Source of the DNA: an uncultured Oscillospiraceae bacterium
Lineage (GTDB): Bacteria; Bacillota; Clostridia; Oscillospirales; Oscillospiraceae
Length of the DNA: 59,204 bases
Assembly (NCBI GenBank): GCA_947624895.1
Contig: CANQMK010000003.1
Coordinates: forward strand, 1 to 59,204
Reading direction: 5' to 3'
The first letter of the stretch is position 1, and each line of letters opens with the position of its first letter. Position numbers and translations under genes: made by a program. Under the pieces are notes generated by a model. The model saw nothing but the letters and a program-made list of their open reading frames with translations, searched no databases and had not been told where the DNA came from. This document shows, piece after piece, positions 16,140-25,135 of the stretch.

Positions 16140-16265
16140 TCTCTGCGTGATGGCCTTTACAGGCTCATTACGGCTATATTCTGCCGGCGGGGTAGATGTA
16201 TTTCCGGGGCCATAAAACCCATGTACGGTGATTTACGGCGGTGTACTTGGGCTTTTCGGTACAGA
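16140..16265 (-). promoter_or_regulatory. Upstream element shared with the P4 region
   Basis: Non-coding stretch between the terminator of the 16320 gene and P1. On the minus strand it carries CCGTAAATCACCGTACATGG and later CCTGTAAAGGCC, which recur in variant form at 25740-25850 and 40870-41010. Function unknown; it could be an activator or replication-protein site. Confidence 0.45.
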
Positions 16266-16273
16266 TATAAAAA

Positions 16274-16308
16274 TACCCCCTCTCCTGGCCGTAGCCTGGA
16301 GAGGGGTA
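16274..16308 (-). terminator. Terminator after the 16320 regulator
   Basis: Arms CCCCCTCTCC (16276-16285) and GGAGAGGGG (16298-16306), followed by TTTTTATA on the minus strand. Confidence 0.82.
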
Positions 16309-16319
16309 TATCTCACTCC

Positions 16320-16811
16320 TTATTCGCTTACAGGGCTCTTCTCAATCTCGGTGCCGTACTTCTCGATGAAGGCAGCGGCGACGCTGGCAGTCACAGGCCG
16401 GATCTTGTCCTTCCCGTCCTCATGGTACTCGGCCATGAAGTATCTGCCCTTCTTGTCCACATAGAGCTCGCAGGCTTCGCCGTCTGCGTACTCATTCACG
16501 CCGTCCTCAAAGAAGCTGTTGGCAATGGCATACGAACCGGCGGTGTCATACATCACCTTGTCCACGGTCATCTTGAGCCGGCGGCCATGCCCCGGCTTGT
16601 GGTCCTTCAGCACCTCGCCGGTTTTCCTCACGGTAAACGTGACATCGACCCCGATGGCGTCCATCAAGGCCAGGAACTCGTCCGCCCTCATGGAGTTGCG
16701 CCGGAGCCGCTGGCTGATCTGCTGCCCAGCCCATCCGACCAGCTTGGCGGCACTCTCCTGGGTGTGACCGGTTCTATTCATTGCGGACATCAGAGCATCC
16801 TTGGATGTCAT
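16320..16811 (-). CDS. XRE-like helix-turn-helix regulator
   Basis: 163 residues. TGHTQESAAKLVGWAGQQIS followed by a RLRRNSMRADEFLAL stretch is a helix-turn-helix of the Cro/C1 type near residue 15-55. The C-terminal half (YFMAEYHEDGKDKIRPVTAS) is a beta-rich sensing or dimer domain. ATG at 16811 follows GGGAGGTGGGCGC. It ends the 25-kb operon behind a PemK-like gene, so it may be the antitoxin or an operon regulator. Confidence 0.78.
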   Translation of the reverse strand: MTSKDALMSAMNRTGHTQESAAKLVGWAGQQISQRLRRNSMRADEFLALMDAIGVDVTFTVRKTGEVLKDHKPGHGRRLKMTVDKVMYDTAGSYAIANSFFEDGVNEYADGEACELYVDKKGRYFMAEYHEDGKDKIRPVTASVAAAFIEKYGTEIEKSPVSE

Positions 16812-16919
16812 GCGCCCACCTCCCATCACTGACTTCCCTCCAATCATACATCGGAACAAAACTAAAATCAAGCCTTTTTCTCAAAATTGTTTCTTTTCGT
16901 TCTCCTATAAGCCGCTCGG

Positions 16920-17462
16920 TTACTTTCCACCAGGGATGAACCGGCCGACCAGGTCTTCGTAAAGGCGGCGATATGTGTACCGCTCTGCCTTTACGGAGGC
17001 GAGCTCAGAGGCCATGTCAGCCCGTGCTTTGGCTTCGGCAGCCTCCTTCGTGGAGTCCGCCCGGCTCTCCCTCTGCTCTACCTGGATTTCCCGCTCCTTC
17101 AGCCGCTCAATGAGGCCGGGGTACTTCTTCAGGCCCAGGGCGGTGGCGATGGCAATGTCAATGTCCCGCATCTCCTCCGCCGTACACTGGCCGATGTAGG
17201 TGCCGAGCCGCTCTATGGACACGGTGTTGATCTGTTCGCACAGGACGGTGCTGGGCCTTGTCGTGCTGAGGATCTCAACGTGCGTAGGGAGTTCGGTCTT
17301 CGGCTGGGTTGTGCAGTAGGCAATTTCCACGGTGTCGCTGTGCCGGTTGTTGGCGTCGCATGAGATGACCACCCCAGGCCGCCCGGCGTGTTGCTCACTC
17401 CCTGTGCGGATGCCGCCCTTTTCTATGTAGAATATGTCTCCACGTCTGATGTCAAGGCTCAT
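16920..17462 (-). CDS. PemK/MazF-like endoribonuclease with coiled-coil tail
   Basis: 180 residues. Residues 1-110 have the PemK/MazF pattern: RRGDIFYIEKGGIRTGSEQ, GRPGVVISCD, and VLCEQINTVSIERLG. Residues ~115-170 add a charged coiled coil (LIERLKEREIQVEQRESRAD), beyond the usual ~115-residue toxin. No typical MazE gene is upstream. It could be a toxin or a repurposed RNA-binding domain. Confidence 0.82.
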   Translation of the reverse strand: MSLDIRRGDIFYIEKGGIRTGSEQHAGRPGVVISCDANNRHSDTVEIAYCTTQPKTELPTHVEILSTTRPSTVLCEQINTVSIERLGTYIGQCTAEEMRDIDIAIATALGLKKYPGLIERLKEREIQVEQRESRADSTKEAAEAKARADMASELASVKAERYTYRRLYEDLVGRFIPGGK

Positions 17463-17878
17463 GGCTTTACTCCATTCCAGAACGGCTTGAGCTCATTCTC
17501 CACCTCTTCAGGGGAGGGGTTGAACGGGTCTAACCCCCTGCGCCGGCGGCTCCTCTGCCATCCTCTGTATATTTTCATGTCACGCTCGTCGATGCTGTAC
17601 CCGCACCCACGCCCATCTCTGTCGTGGATGAGAAGCGGCCACTGGTAGTTCTTATTCCTCGCCCGGAGAACCTCATACTTGCCGACCGGCTCCTCAAGAA
17701 CCCATCCGCTCTGGGTGAGGTACTGCTTCAGATCCCCCAACATACCGTGCTTTACGGTCAGCCTGTTCTTCATCGCTTCCTCCTGTTCTTGTCTCCGGTA
17801 AAACCTCTCACGGTCAAAGAAGTCCTTGTTCGCATAGTAGGCACCGGCGTCCTCGCCGCAAAAGTCAGCCTCACACAT
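17459..17878 (-). CDS. Unknown protein following the cytosine methyltransferase
   Basis: 139 residues from ATG at 17878, which directly follows the methyltransferase stop (TAGATG). An internal ATG (17773) with AGGAGGAAGCG could give a 104-residue form. Contains GDLKQYLTQSGWVLEEPVGK and LIHDRDGRGCGYS. No family recognised. Confidence 0.7.
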   Translation of the reverse strand: MCEADFCGEDAGAYYANKDFFDRERFYRRQEQEEAMKNRLTVKHGMLGDLKQYLTQSGWVLEEPVGKYEVLRARNKNYQWPLLIHDRDGRGCGYSIDERDMKIYRGWQRSRRRRGLDPFNPSPEEVENELKPFWNGVKP

Positions 17879-19918
17879 CTATACCGCCACCGCCCTTTCA
17901 AACTCCTCCATCGTCGTGATGGTCTTGTCACACCACTCCGGCAGGTTCGCTCGGACAATGGCCGTCGCAAACGGCGGCGGGACGGCATTGCCACACCGGG
18001 CCACCTGCTTGGTTTTGCCGTACTCATTGCCCTCAAAATCTCTGTCGATGATGTAGTCAGGCGGGAACCCGTTTGCGGCGTAAAGCTCTCTGGGGGTGAG
18101 CATCCGAAGCCCGATGTCGCTGATGAAGTACCAGGCGCCGCCGATGAGAAGCAGGAGCACCTCATCATCCTTCAGATCGTAGCCGCAATACTTGTTGAGC
18201 AACCCTCGCACCTCAGGCCAATGGCCCAGGTTGGCGCCAGGCTCCGCCCGGACGACCGTTGTTGTCACCAGGGCGTGATGCGTTCCTCCGGCGGTCACCG
18301 TGGGCACTGGGTCATTCACCCCAGACCCGATGTTCGTGCCCTTCATCTTCATCAGGCTCGCCAGGGTCAAGGCGTTGTGGTCAACCGCCGTGATCGTCGG
18401 CATCGGCTCCTCGACCGATGCTCCGACGACTCCGCCGTAGAACTTCGACAGATTCGCCGCCAGAACTCCCTCCCTGTCCTTTGCGGTGATGGTATGCAAC
18501 GGGCCGGCAACATCCTGGCCGTGGTCGTCGTTCCCGTAGTATTTTGCCAGGGAGGCGCTCACCAGCCCGTAGCGGTTGGCTGCGTCAATGGTCATGATTG
18601 GGTCCTTGAGCTGTTGCCCTCTCACCCGCTCCGTCTGCTCCGTGTGGTACTGGATGAGGCTTGCGCCGACGATGCACTCCTCGGCCTTCGATACCGCCGT
18701 GTGGGTCGGCTCTCTCACATCACGGACTCTGTCTCCGCCGCCGGTCTGGCCGATGGCCGTCAGCGACGGGCACACCAGCATTTGATTCCCCGCCGTGGTG
18801 ACGGTATGCAGTGGCTTGTCCGCCGGCGAACCGACGGAGTTGGTGGTGTTCGTCACCGTCATGGGCGAAAGAAGCGGGTCAACAACCCCGACGCCCAGCT
18901 TTGCCGTCATGGTAGGCAATGGCTCGCCGGCCGAAGCCACTCGGTCATCGTCCCCGCCATGATTGACCTGCACCAGGAACGGATCACCGCTCTTGATGGT
19001 GAACTGGTCGACGCCCCGGATGGCCCGCCGCATGGTCTTCGCCGCCAGCGGCCGGACGGCGGTGATGCCGTACTTCTCCTTGATTTCCGCCTTCGTGTCG
19101 AAGATCGAGGGGCAAGGGAGCGACCAGTCGATGACTTCTGCCGCCGACCGCCAGGGCTTGAGCTTGCCAGCCTTGACCGCCTCGCTGTCCCTGGGGCCGT
19201 GGGTTGGCTTCGGCCAGACGATAGGCTTGCCGTCAAACCTGGCGATGAGGAAGAACCGCTTGCGGGTGGTCGGCGCTCCATAGTCCGCCGCTACCAGCTC
19301 TCTCCACTCCACCTTGTAGCCCAGCCCCTTGGAGAGGGTGCGAGCTTCCGGGCTGTCAGGAGCCACGCCGAGAAACTCACATCCCTCCGCAAAGCCTGGG
19401 TGATCTGGTGCGATGCCGTCGGTGAGCATACCGATGAACGCCTTGAAGGTCTCCCCTTTCCGCTCCGGGTCCGGGTACTGCTTCCCGTCCTCTGCGGTAA
19501 TCAGCGGCCCCCACGTCTGGATTTCCTCCACGTTCTCCATGATGATGACCCGTGGTGCCACGGTCATTCCCCAGCGAAGAACGATCCAGGATAGGCCCCT
19601 GATGTTTTTGTCCACCGGCTTGCCGCCCTTAGCCTTCGAGAAGTGCTTGCAATCCGGGCTGAACCAGGCCAGGCCCACTGGGCGTCCGGCGCAGACTACC
19701 TCAGGGTCGACATCCCACACGCTCGCCTGGAAGTGCTGGGTGAACGGGTGATTGGTCTTGTGCATCAAAATGGCGTCCCGGTCGTGGTTGACGGCAATTT
19801 CCACCGGGCGTCCGGTCGCCAGCTCCATGCCCGTCGAGGCGCCCCCACCGCCGGCAAAGTTGTCGACGATGATTTCCTCCAGGAGGTCGATCTGGCCTTT
19901 ACTCTTCTGTCTTGCCAT
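17879..19918 (-). CDS. C5-cytosine DNA methyltransferase with repeated insert
   Basis: 679 residues. Motif I DNFAGGGGASTGMELA, motif IV FSPDCKHFSKAKGG with the catalytic cysteine, motif VI ENVEE, motif VIII TTRKRFFLIAR, and motif X GNAVPPPFATAI near the end. Between VIII and IX, residues ~290-560 hold about seven copies of a ~40-residue unit with the core P-x-x-T-(I/V/M)-T-A (for example EPMPTITAVDHNAL), replacing an ordinary target-recognition domain. Likely modifies phage DNA against host restriction. The plus-strand 656-codon frame over it is a shadow. Confidence 0.92.
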   Translation of the reverse strand: MARQKSKGQIDLLEEIIVDNFAGGGGASTGMELATGRPVEIAVNHDRDAILMHKTNHPFTQHFQASVWDVDPEVVCAGRPVGLAWFSPDCKHFSKAKGGKPVDKNIRGLSWIVLRWGMTVAPRVIIMENVEEIQTWGPLITAEDGKQYPDPERKGETFKAFIGMLTDGIAPDHPGFAEGCEFLGVAPDSPEARTLSKGLGYKVEWRELVAADYGAPTTRKRFFLIARFDGKPIVWPKPTHGPRDSEAVKAGKLKPWRSAAEVIDWSLPCPSIFDTKAEIKEKYGITAVRPLAAKTMRRAIRGVDQFTIKSGDPFLVQVNHGGDDDRVASAGEPLPTMTAKLGVGVVDPLLSPMTVTNTTNSVGSPADKPLHTVTTAGNQMLVCPSLTAIGQTGGGDRVRDVREPTHTAVSKAEECIVGASLIQYHTEQTERVRGQQLKDPIMTIDAANRYGLVSASLAKYYGNDDHGQDVAGPLHTITAKDREGVLAANLSKFYGGVVGASVEEPMPTITAVDHNALTLASLMKMKGTNIGSGVNDPVPTVTAGGTHHALVTTTVVRAEPGANLGHWPEVRGLLNKYCGYDLKDDEVLLLLIGGAWYFISDIGLRMLTPRELYAANGFPPDYIIDRDFEGNEYGKTKQVARCGNAVPPPFATAIVRANLPEWCDKTITTMEEFERAVAV

Positions 19919-20222
19919 TTTCTCTGCCCTCCTTGGCTTGGCGTATCATCTCGTCCAGGTCGATGGCAACGGAACTCGTCATGCTGCTGATCTGCTCGAC
20001 GAAGTTCTGGCCGGACTCATCCAGGGTCAGTTCCAGCGTCCTTGCCATGACCTTCATCACCGCCACAACGACTGGGCGGTCGTTGAAGTCGTAGCTTCTG
20101 ACGACCCCCATAAACTCGTGGCTCATCTTCACGAAGCACTCCTGGATGATTCTGCTGATGGCCTCGGTGTCGTTCGCCATGACAGCCTGGAAAAGCTGCT
20201 CATAGTACGGCATATCAGGCAT
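19899..20222 (-). CDS. Unknown helical phage protein
   Basis: 107 residues: YEQLFQAVMANDTEAISRII and EQISSMTSSVAIDLDEMIR. Mostly helical. ATG at 20222 follows GGGAGGTGGAACGG. Overlaps the methyltransferase start. Confidence 0.7.
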   Translation of the reverse strand: MPDMPYYEQLFQAVMANDTEAISRIIQECFVKMSHEFMGVVRSYDFNDRPVVVAVMKVMARTLELTLDESGQNFVEQISSMTSSVAIDLDEMIRQAKEGRENGKTEE

Positions 20223-20574
20223 CCGTTCCACCTCCCATGAACTCCTTCAGGGTGGTGAAACCTGCGGCCAGGATCTCATCGTCGTCCATCTTCAGAGAAC
20301 CGCTCAGGCAGTCGTACAGGCTCCGGCCATTCAGCATCTCACCGAAGCTGTCAATGGCGGCGTTGGCGATTTCAGCCATGCGCTCCTGGGTGGCAAAGTT
20401 GCGGGTGCTCATAGCGCCTGGCGAACCCTCGCTTATGTCGGTCACCACGGGGTCGAGCGTCCCTTCCTTGTAGCACTCGGCCACATCATCGACCATGAAC
20501 CCAACGGCCTCTTTCTCGTCCCTGGCCGTCACATCCATCTCAATCTTGACCCGGAACAGCTTTTCCTCTTTCAT
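20215..20574 (-). CDS. Unknown phage protein
   Basis: 119 residues starting MKEEKLFRVKIEMDVTARDE, a small ferredoxin-like beta-alpha opening common in phage proteins that carry EKEA.GFM. No family assigned. Confidence 0.7.
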   Translation of the reverse strand: MKEEKLFRVKIEMDVTARDEKEAVGFMVDDVAECYKEGTLDPVVTDISEGSPGAMSTRNFATQERMAEIANAAIDSFGEMLNGRSLYDCLSGSLKMDDDEILAAGFTTLKEFMGGGTDA

Positions 20575-20984
20575 CACTTTGCCTCCTCGTTTTTCACTTC
20601 CCGCAGTATCGTCGCCTGCCCCATGCTCTTCAGAAACTCGCCGATGGCCTCTCCGATTTCCATGACCGAGTCCACAGGCGGGTCCACCCGAAGCGTGGAC
20701 ATGAACTCCTCGTACAGCTCCTCGAAGTCCTCAATGTCGTCCGAGGCACAGGCCGGGAGCGTCAGGCACCTGCCCTGGATCTCGGCGTCCATCATCTCCT
20801 GCATCCGGCATCCCTTGACCCCACGGTAATACTCCAACGTGGCATTGGCCCGGCTCAGGCGGTTCTCCATGCGGACAATCCGCCGGCGGAACTTCTCGAA
20901 GGCCAGGTGCCAGTCGCACTCTTCACAGCACTCCGGGGCGTCACTGCAAGTCCTCTTGTAGGGACAGTCCTTGTCTCTCTTCAT
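20574..20984 (-). CDS. Cys-rich coiled-coil protein
   Basis: 136 residues. An N-terminal cluster CPYKRTCSDAPECCEECDW, then a helical segment (FRRRIVRMENRLSRANATLE). Probably a metal-bound N-terminus with a coiled coil. Confidence 0.7.
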   Translation of the reverse strand: MKRDKDCPYKRTCSDAPECCEECDWHLAFEKFRRRIVRMENRLSRANATLEYYRGVKGCRMQEMMDAEIQGRCLTLPACASDDIEDFEELYEEFMSTLRVDPPVDSVMEIGEAIGEFLKSMGQATILREVKNEEAK

Positions 20985-20987
20985 GGG

Positions 20988-21713
20988 TCACTCCTCCTTG
21001 TAGCAAAAGTCGTTGCACCCGTCATCGTTCAGGCCAGGGCTTCTCCCGCCGACCAGCGGGAACAGGCACACGCCCTCCGGGTTGAAGGCGCAGTGCTCGG
21101 CGTCGCAGTCAACGCAGAGTTGCTTCAGGTAACACAGCCGGGCCAGCTCCGGCGTTCTGTCGACCCCGCCGCCATACAGCAGATGAGCGACACCCTTGCT
21201 GTGGCGTTCATCGAACCAGTGCCAGATGTCCTCTCTGTTCGTTCCCGCCGGGAAGCAGAGCCACGGCTCCTCGATGCACTCGGTCTCAGGATCCATCGGC
21301 ACGTCCCCAAACTGCTCCCACAGCTTCTCCAGCACCTCGTCACGGCTTACCAGCGGGGCGATGTCGCCGGGCTTTCGGAGCGTCTGCCCGTTGACGGGGC
21401 GCCAGATGTGCAGGCAGTATTCATGGATGTTGATGTACCGGCTGTGCTTCGGGAAATACTGGATGGCCTCCTCCTCAGGGTCGAAGAACATATCCTTGAT
21501 GGCGGCCATCTCGTCCCACGTCGGACACCGCTTCTGGTTGGTCGGGGTTACGCTGATGTGCTCCATCATCCCGTCATCGCCGGTGTTCTCGATGCCAGCC
21601 AGAACATTGAACGACCGCTGCTTCACGAAAACCTTGAAGGCACCCGATACGGCCGTCTGCGGCCAAAACGGATGCTTTACCCGGTACTTGTCCAGCTCGT
21701 TCAGATTTTTCAT
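20988..21713 (-). CDS. DUF7694-like phage protein with Cys-rich tail
   Basis: 241 residues. EHISVTPTNQKRCPTWDEMA followed by IKDMFFDPEEEAIQYFPKHS and NIHEYCLHIWRP match a domain found in many phages (DUF7694-like). A second part holds FPAGTNREDIWHWFDERHSK, and the C-terminus has eight cysteines. Function unknown. Confidence 0.75.
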   Translation of the reverse strand: MKNLNELDKYRVKHPFWPQTAVSGAFKVFVKQRSFNVLAGIENTGDDGMMEHISVTPTNQKRCPTWDEMAAIKDMFFDPEEEAIQYFPKHSRYINIHEYCLHIWRPVNGQTLRKPGDIAPLVSRDEVLEKLWEQFGDVPMDPETECIEEPWLCFPAGTNREDIWHWFDERHSKGVAHLLYGGGVDRTPELARLCYLKQLCVDCDAEHCAFNPEGVCLFPLVGGRSPGLNDDGCNDFCYKEE

Positions 21714-21725
21714 GCTCTCTCCTCC

Positions 21726-22118
21726 TTATCCGAAGACCACTTCGCCGAAAAGGGCGTACTGGATGATGAGGTCGGCCATCTCGCCGTCGATCACGCAGGT
21801 GTCCAGCGTCCCGTCCTTCTGCAAGGCGTGGTAGCGGTCATCGCCGTTCTGGAGCCAGAGCTTCACGCCGTTCAGGAACTTCTCCAGGTTCAGCTCCCAC
21901 TTATCGGCGCTCTCGGCGTCGTGGATGATGAGGGCGCCGCCTCGTGCGATCTGTTCGTGGCCCCAGTCGGAGCACCGCTTCTCCTCAACCACTTCCGCCT
22001 CACAGGCCCAGTAGGTTATCCCGCCCTCCAGGGCGCATACCATGATGTCATCCACGTCCTGCTGGGTCAGGTTGACAACGATCTCTGCGTGGACCTCAAA
22101 CTTCTTCTCGTCGCTCAT
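21726..22118 (-). CDS. Conserved phage protein of unknown function
   Basis: 130 residues: VNLTQQDVDDIMVCALEGGI, YWACEAEVV, and ARGGALIIHDAESADKWELN, a pattern I recognise from many Firmicutes phages with no assigned role. ATG at 22118 after GAGGAGGCAGAAA. Confidence 0.75.
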   Translation of the reverse strand: MSDEKKFEVHAEIVVNLTQQDVDDIMVCALEGGITYWACEAEVVEEKRCSDWGHEQIARGGALIIHDAESADKWELNLEKFLNGVKLWLQNGDDRYHALQKDGTLDTCVIDGEMADLIIQYALFGEVVFG

Positions 22119-22133
22119 TTTCTGCCTCCTCAC

Positions 22134-22697
22134 TTAATAGACTTCGTGGAGCTCGCCGGCGTCGATACGGGCCTGGAGCTCCCGGCGTTCATCTTCTACA
22201 TATCGGGCCTGTTCTCCATCGCTGGTGTCCACATCCAGCACCGAGACATCCAGGCTCTCATCGCTGGAGTACACAGCTTCGACTCTCCCGCCCTCAACGA
22301 AGACCACCGCTTCGGCCGCCTTGTCGGGAGCCCGGAGCCACCATGTACCCTCACTCTTGGCTTCTTTCGGCGTTCCTTTGCTGGCAACCCCTACTTCGAC
22401 CCCGGCAGGGAGCCAAATATCGCCGGCCTTCTTCTGCTCGGTGAGGATGAGGCCGAAGGTGCTGGCATACCCAGCGTACCGGTCTTGGCGGTCCGGGAGG
22501 TCTTCGCACTCCCAGCCGAGATGCTGGGCCAGCCTTGCGTCCACCTGACCCATATCCAGCGAGACATCGCTTCCTTCGGAGTATGCTCCATACGCACCGT
22601 CTTCGTAGTAAACCTCGACCGTCGTATCGTCGAGGACCGCTTGGATGGCTTCTTCAACCTCTTTCCAGGTGAAGAACACACCGGCTATTGCTTTCAT
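22134..22697 (-). CDS. Unknown protein with a WWLR-containing segment
   Basis: 187 residues. Near residue 115 it reads GTWWLRAPDKAAEAVVFVEG, similar in layout to the DUF6273/C-type-lectin-like core, but the expected GFAPGF-type ending is missing and nothing aligns with the TR. First half: VEVYYEDGAYGAYSEGSDVS. Not a DGR target on present evidence. Confidence 0.68.
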   Translation of the reverse strand: MKAIAGVFFTWKEVEEAIQAVLDDTTVEVYYEDGAYGAYSEGSDVSLDMGQVDARLAQHLGWECEDLPDRQDRYAGYASTFGLILTEQKKAGDIWLPAGVEVGVASKGTPKEAKSEGTWWLRAPDKAAEAVVFVEGGRVEAVYSSDESLDVSVLDVDTSDGEQARYVEDERRELQARIDAGELHEVY

Positions 22698-22708
22698 CTA
22701 ACCCCTCC

Positions 22709-23725
22709 TCAGAACGTGTAGTAGGTGCGGGTGTGGGCCTCAGCCTCACCCTCCTCGATTTTTCCGGCTTCTACGGCTTCCTGAAGCCCGCTTCCAACGT
22801 GGTCCGCAATGCCATTCTCCATGACATCGCTTCCGAAGAAGCCCCGGCAGGAATCTTCCTCCGACCAGTCAGGCGTCTCTCCCTCATCAACCGGGTCTGC
22901 CGAGTAGAGGGTGAAGCCGTACACGTCCCCCGTGAGGTACTGGTCGTACACCTCGACCTCGCCTTCCATGATTTCGACCGCCCTCTTCCGCCATGTGGTC
23001 TCGGTGAGGGGCCTTGTCAGATAGCTCCAGGTCGACGGCCTGCCCTCGTGCTTGTGCTCCACTTTGATGCGATTCCCGGCTTCGTCGAGAACGTACTCGA
23101 CTCCGCACTCTTCCATCAGGGTCTTCTTCAGGGTGACGATCCAGCCGACCTGCCCACTGTCCCAGCGGTCAGCAAATTGCCCGCTTCTCGTTCCGCAGGA
23201 CATCGTGATACCGCTGTGGTCGTACAGCCAGAGCGGGAGCCATTCCGCATAGGGCTCCATCAGCGTCATGCAGTGCCCGATGGTCAGGTCGTCCATCAGG
23301 TATGCCACAGCGGAGTCTCTGGCAACCTCTTCGTATTCCAGGTACTCCTCCGGTTCACTGTTCCCGATGGGGGTCCGCCACTGGCAGGTCTCGTAGATGT
23401 TGACCAGCCCCTTCTTGCCACGTCCCCTGCACTTGGCGATACGAATACCGGTGAGCTTTCCGGCTTCCGCCGCCGCCAGGATCTCCTTCTCGGACACGTT
23501 CTCCCGGACAAGCCTCTGCCAGAACTCCTCCGGCTTGTCGTCCTGGATCTCATCCCCCAGCCGGTAGCGCCGGTGCCAGCAGGCCATAACCGTAATCGGG
23601 TCGTCCCAATCCCGGCGAGGGTTAGGCGAGTCCTCGTCCTGCTGGACGTGCAGGCAATAGAGCTTGCCCTCATGCTCCCACTTCACCGTGTCGTTGTCGT
23701 ACATCCTCAGTGCTTTTCCCGACAT
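22709..23725 (-). CDS. Conserved phage/plasmid protein, 338 aa
   Basis: Contains PRRDWDDPITVMACWHRRYR near the start, then LPLWLYDHSGITMSCGT and YDQYLTGDVYGF. These are signature strings of a widespread family in mobile elements of unknown role. No catalytic motif recognised. Confidence 0.75.
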   Translation of the reverse strand: MSGKALRMYDNDTVKWEHEGKLYCLHVQQDEDSPNPRRDWDDPITVMACWHRRYRLGDEIQDDKPEEFWQRLVRENVSEKEILAAAEAGKLTGIRIAKCRGRGKKGLVNIYETCQWRTPIGNSEPEEYLEYEEVARDSAVAYLMDDLTIGHCMTLMEPYAEWLPLWLYDHSGITMSCGTRSGQFADRWDSGQVGWIVTLKKTLMEECGVEYVLDEAGNRIKVEHKHEGRPSTWSYLTRPLTETTWRKRAVEIMEGEVEVYDQYLTGDVYGFTLYSADPVDEGETPDWSEEDSCRGFFGSDVMENGIADHVGSGLQEAVEAGKIEEGEAEAHTRTYYTF

Positions 23726-23727
23726 TT

Positions 23728-24276
23728 TTACTCCTCCTCTCCGTCATCGACCTCAGGAAGCGCAGAGCTGGGATGCTGCCAGTCGCAGTAGTCGAACACC
23801 CTCTCTGCCAGCTCCGTGTCTCCGCCGCACAGCTCCACGAAGTCATACCAGGTGTAGCAGTTGCCCACCACATCTTCGATGGCATCGGAGCTGGTGACCG
23901 GGTCGTCCATCGGTATCTCGTTCAGGCTCGTGTCCGGGATGTAGATGATGGCATCGCCGGGGGCGAACCGTTCGGCCTTGAAGATTTCGCAATCCTGGCC
24001 CGGCTTGAACGGAAACAGCTCGTTCATGGTTTTGCCGCTGGCGAGCTCCTTCTTCAGCTCTTCCTTGGTGAGCTTCGGGTCACCGGCCTGCCCAACCACG
24101 CCCTCGATGGCGTAGTGAACAGTTTCCGTATCGTCCCGGCCGTTGCAGGCCCGGACGATCTTTTCCATCTCGGCGTCCGTGATTTCCCCCAGATACTTCT
24201 TGAAGGGATAGTTCCGACTCGTAGCCGCCTCGAAGATGAGGTAATCCCGGACTGCCTCTCTCACTTTATCGCTCAT
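23728..24276 (-). CDS. Unknown phage protein
   Basis: 182 residues, acidic. ITDAEMEKIVRACNGRDDTE and NCYTWYDFVELCGGDTELAE. ATG at 24276 follows AAGGAGGAAGCGGC. Confidence 0.7.
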   Translation of the reverse strand: MSDKVREAVRDYLIFEAATSRNYPFKKYLGEITDAEMEKIVRACNGRDDTETVHYAIEGVVGQAGDPKLTKEELKKELASGKTMNELFPFKPGQDCEIFKAERFAPGDAIIYIPDTSLNEIPMDDPVTSSDAIEDVVGNCYTWYDFVELCGGDTELAERVFDYCDWQHPSSALPEVDDGEEE

Positions 24277-24596
24277 GCCGCTTCCTCCTTCAGCCGCAAC
24301 ATATAGATGGGCTTCCGCTCTTTGACCGCCCCGATCTCCCACCAGGTTCCATCGCCGGTGTAGTCCTCAACGTACACCCGCCGGCGGTCGGTGGTGTCAA
24401 GGGCTCTGAGCTGCCTCCCCATCAAATCAGGGAAGCTGAACTGTCCCATAGCCCTCAGAACGTCATCGCCGTCAACCTCCCCGGCCATTGAGGTGACCTC
24501 CAGCTTTCCGAGACGGTGCCGCTCGTTTTCCACCCAGCTTCCGTCCTCCATGTAAACGTCCATCAGGAACACATCAAAGGTCTTTCTGTCAGCCAT
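24273..24596 (-). CDS. Unknown phage protein
   Basis: 107 residues; FDVFLMDVYMEDGSWVENER and VEDYTGDGTWWEIGAVKE. Beta-rich. ATGA overlap with the downstream gene. Confidence 0.68.
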   Translation of the reverse strand: MADRKTFDVFLMDVYMEDGSWVENERHRLGKLEVTSMAGEVDGDDVLRAMGQFSFPDLMGRQLRALDTTDRRRVYVEDYTGDGTWWEIGAVKERKPIYMLRLKEEAA

Positions 24597-25135
24597 TACT
24601 CCGCCTCCTCGCTTTCCTTATTCCACCCAAGCAGCCACTTCAGGCAGTCGGCTCGGTCATCAAAATCTTCCGTCCAGGCATCACCAGTTCTGTTGTCGAT
24701 GCCAACGGCCCTGCCGTCTTCCATGCAAAGGAACACACCGATGGGCTTCCGGGTGCCGATGATGGCCTCCGCCTCTTCTTTCGTTACTTCCTTGATCTGA
24801 GCGGTCAGGAAGCCATCCTCCGCCAGGACGAAGCCGCAGGCAAGCTCATCCAGCATCTTCTCGATCTCCAGGGCGTCGGTCACAAGGACCGAGATGCTGG
24901 ACGGAACGCCTCTGGTGCCACGGATCGCAACCAGGGGTTCAACGTGTTCGTCCACATCAAAGTCGCTGGAGTATTTGACCATCTCCTCTGCGATGTCTTT
25001 TCCGGCGAGGGTAACGACGATGTCCTCGCCGGCCGGACTCCAGTTCTCCAGCTCAATGGAGCCGTCATCGTATTCATGCCAGCCCCAGCCGAGCTGGTCG
25101 GCCTTTGCCTTCAGGATCTCCTTCAGCTCAACCAC
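24596..25135 (-). CDS. Unknown phage protein, GTG start
   Basis: 179 residues. GTG at 25135 is chosen because AAGGAGGTGCTACCG precedes it; the longer frame overlaps the short gene upstream. Contains LGWGWHEYDDGSIELENWSP and a C-terminal DDRADCLKWLLGWN. No family recognised. Confidence 0.7.
   Translation of the reverse strand: MVELKEILKAKADQLGWGWHEYDDGSIELENWSPAGEDIVVTLAGKDIAEEMVKYSSDFDVDEHVEPLVAIRGTRGVPSSISVLVTDALEIEKMLDELACGFVLAEDGFLTAQIKEVTKEEAEAIIGTRKPIGVFLCMEDGRAVGIDNRTGDAWTEDFDDRADCLKWLLGWNKESEEAE

Noticed and set aside
22134-22697. Possible third DGR target, because of GTWWLRAP
   Set aside because: Only about 11 bases match the TR, the rest does not align, no GFAPGF end, and no hairpin after it.
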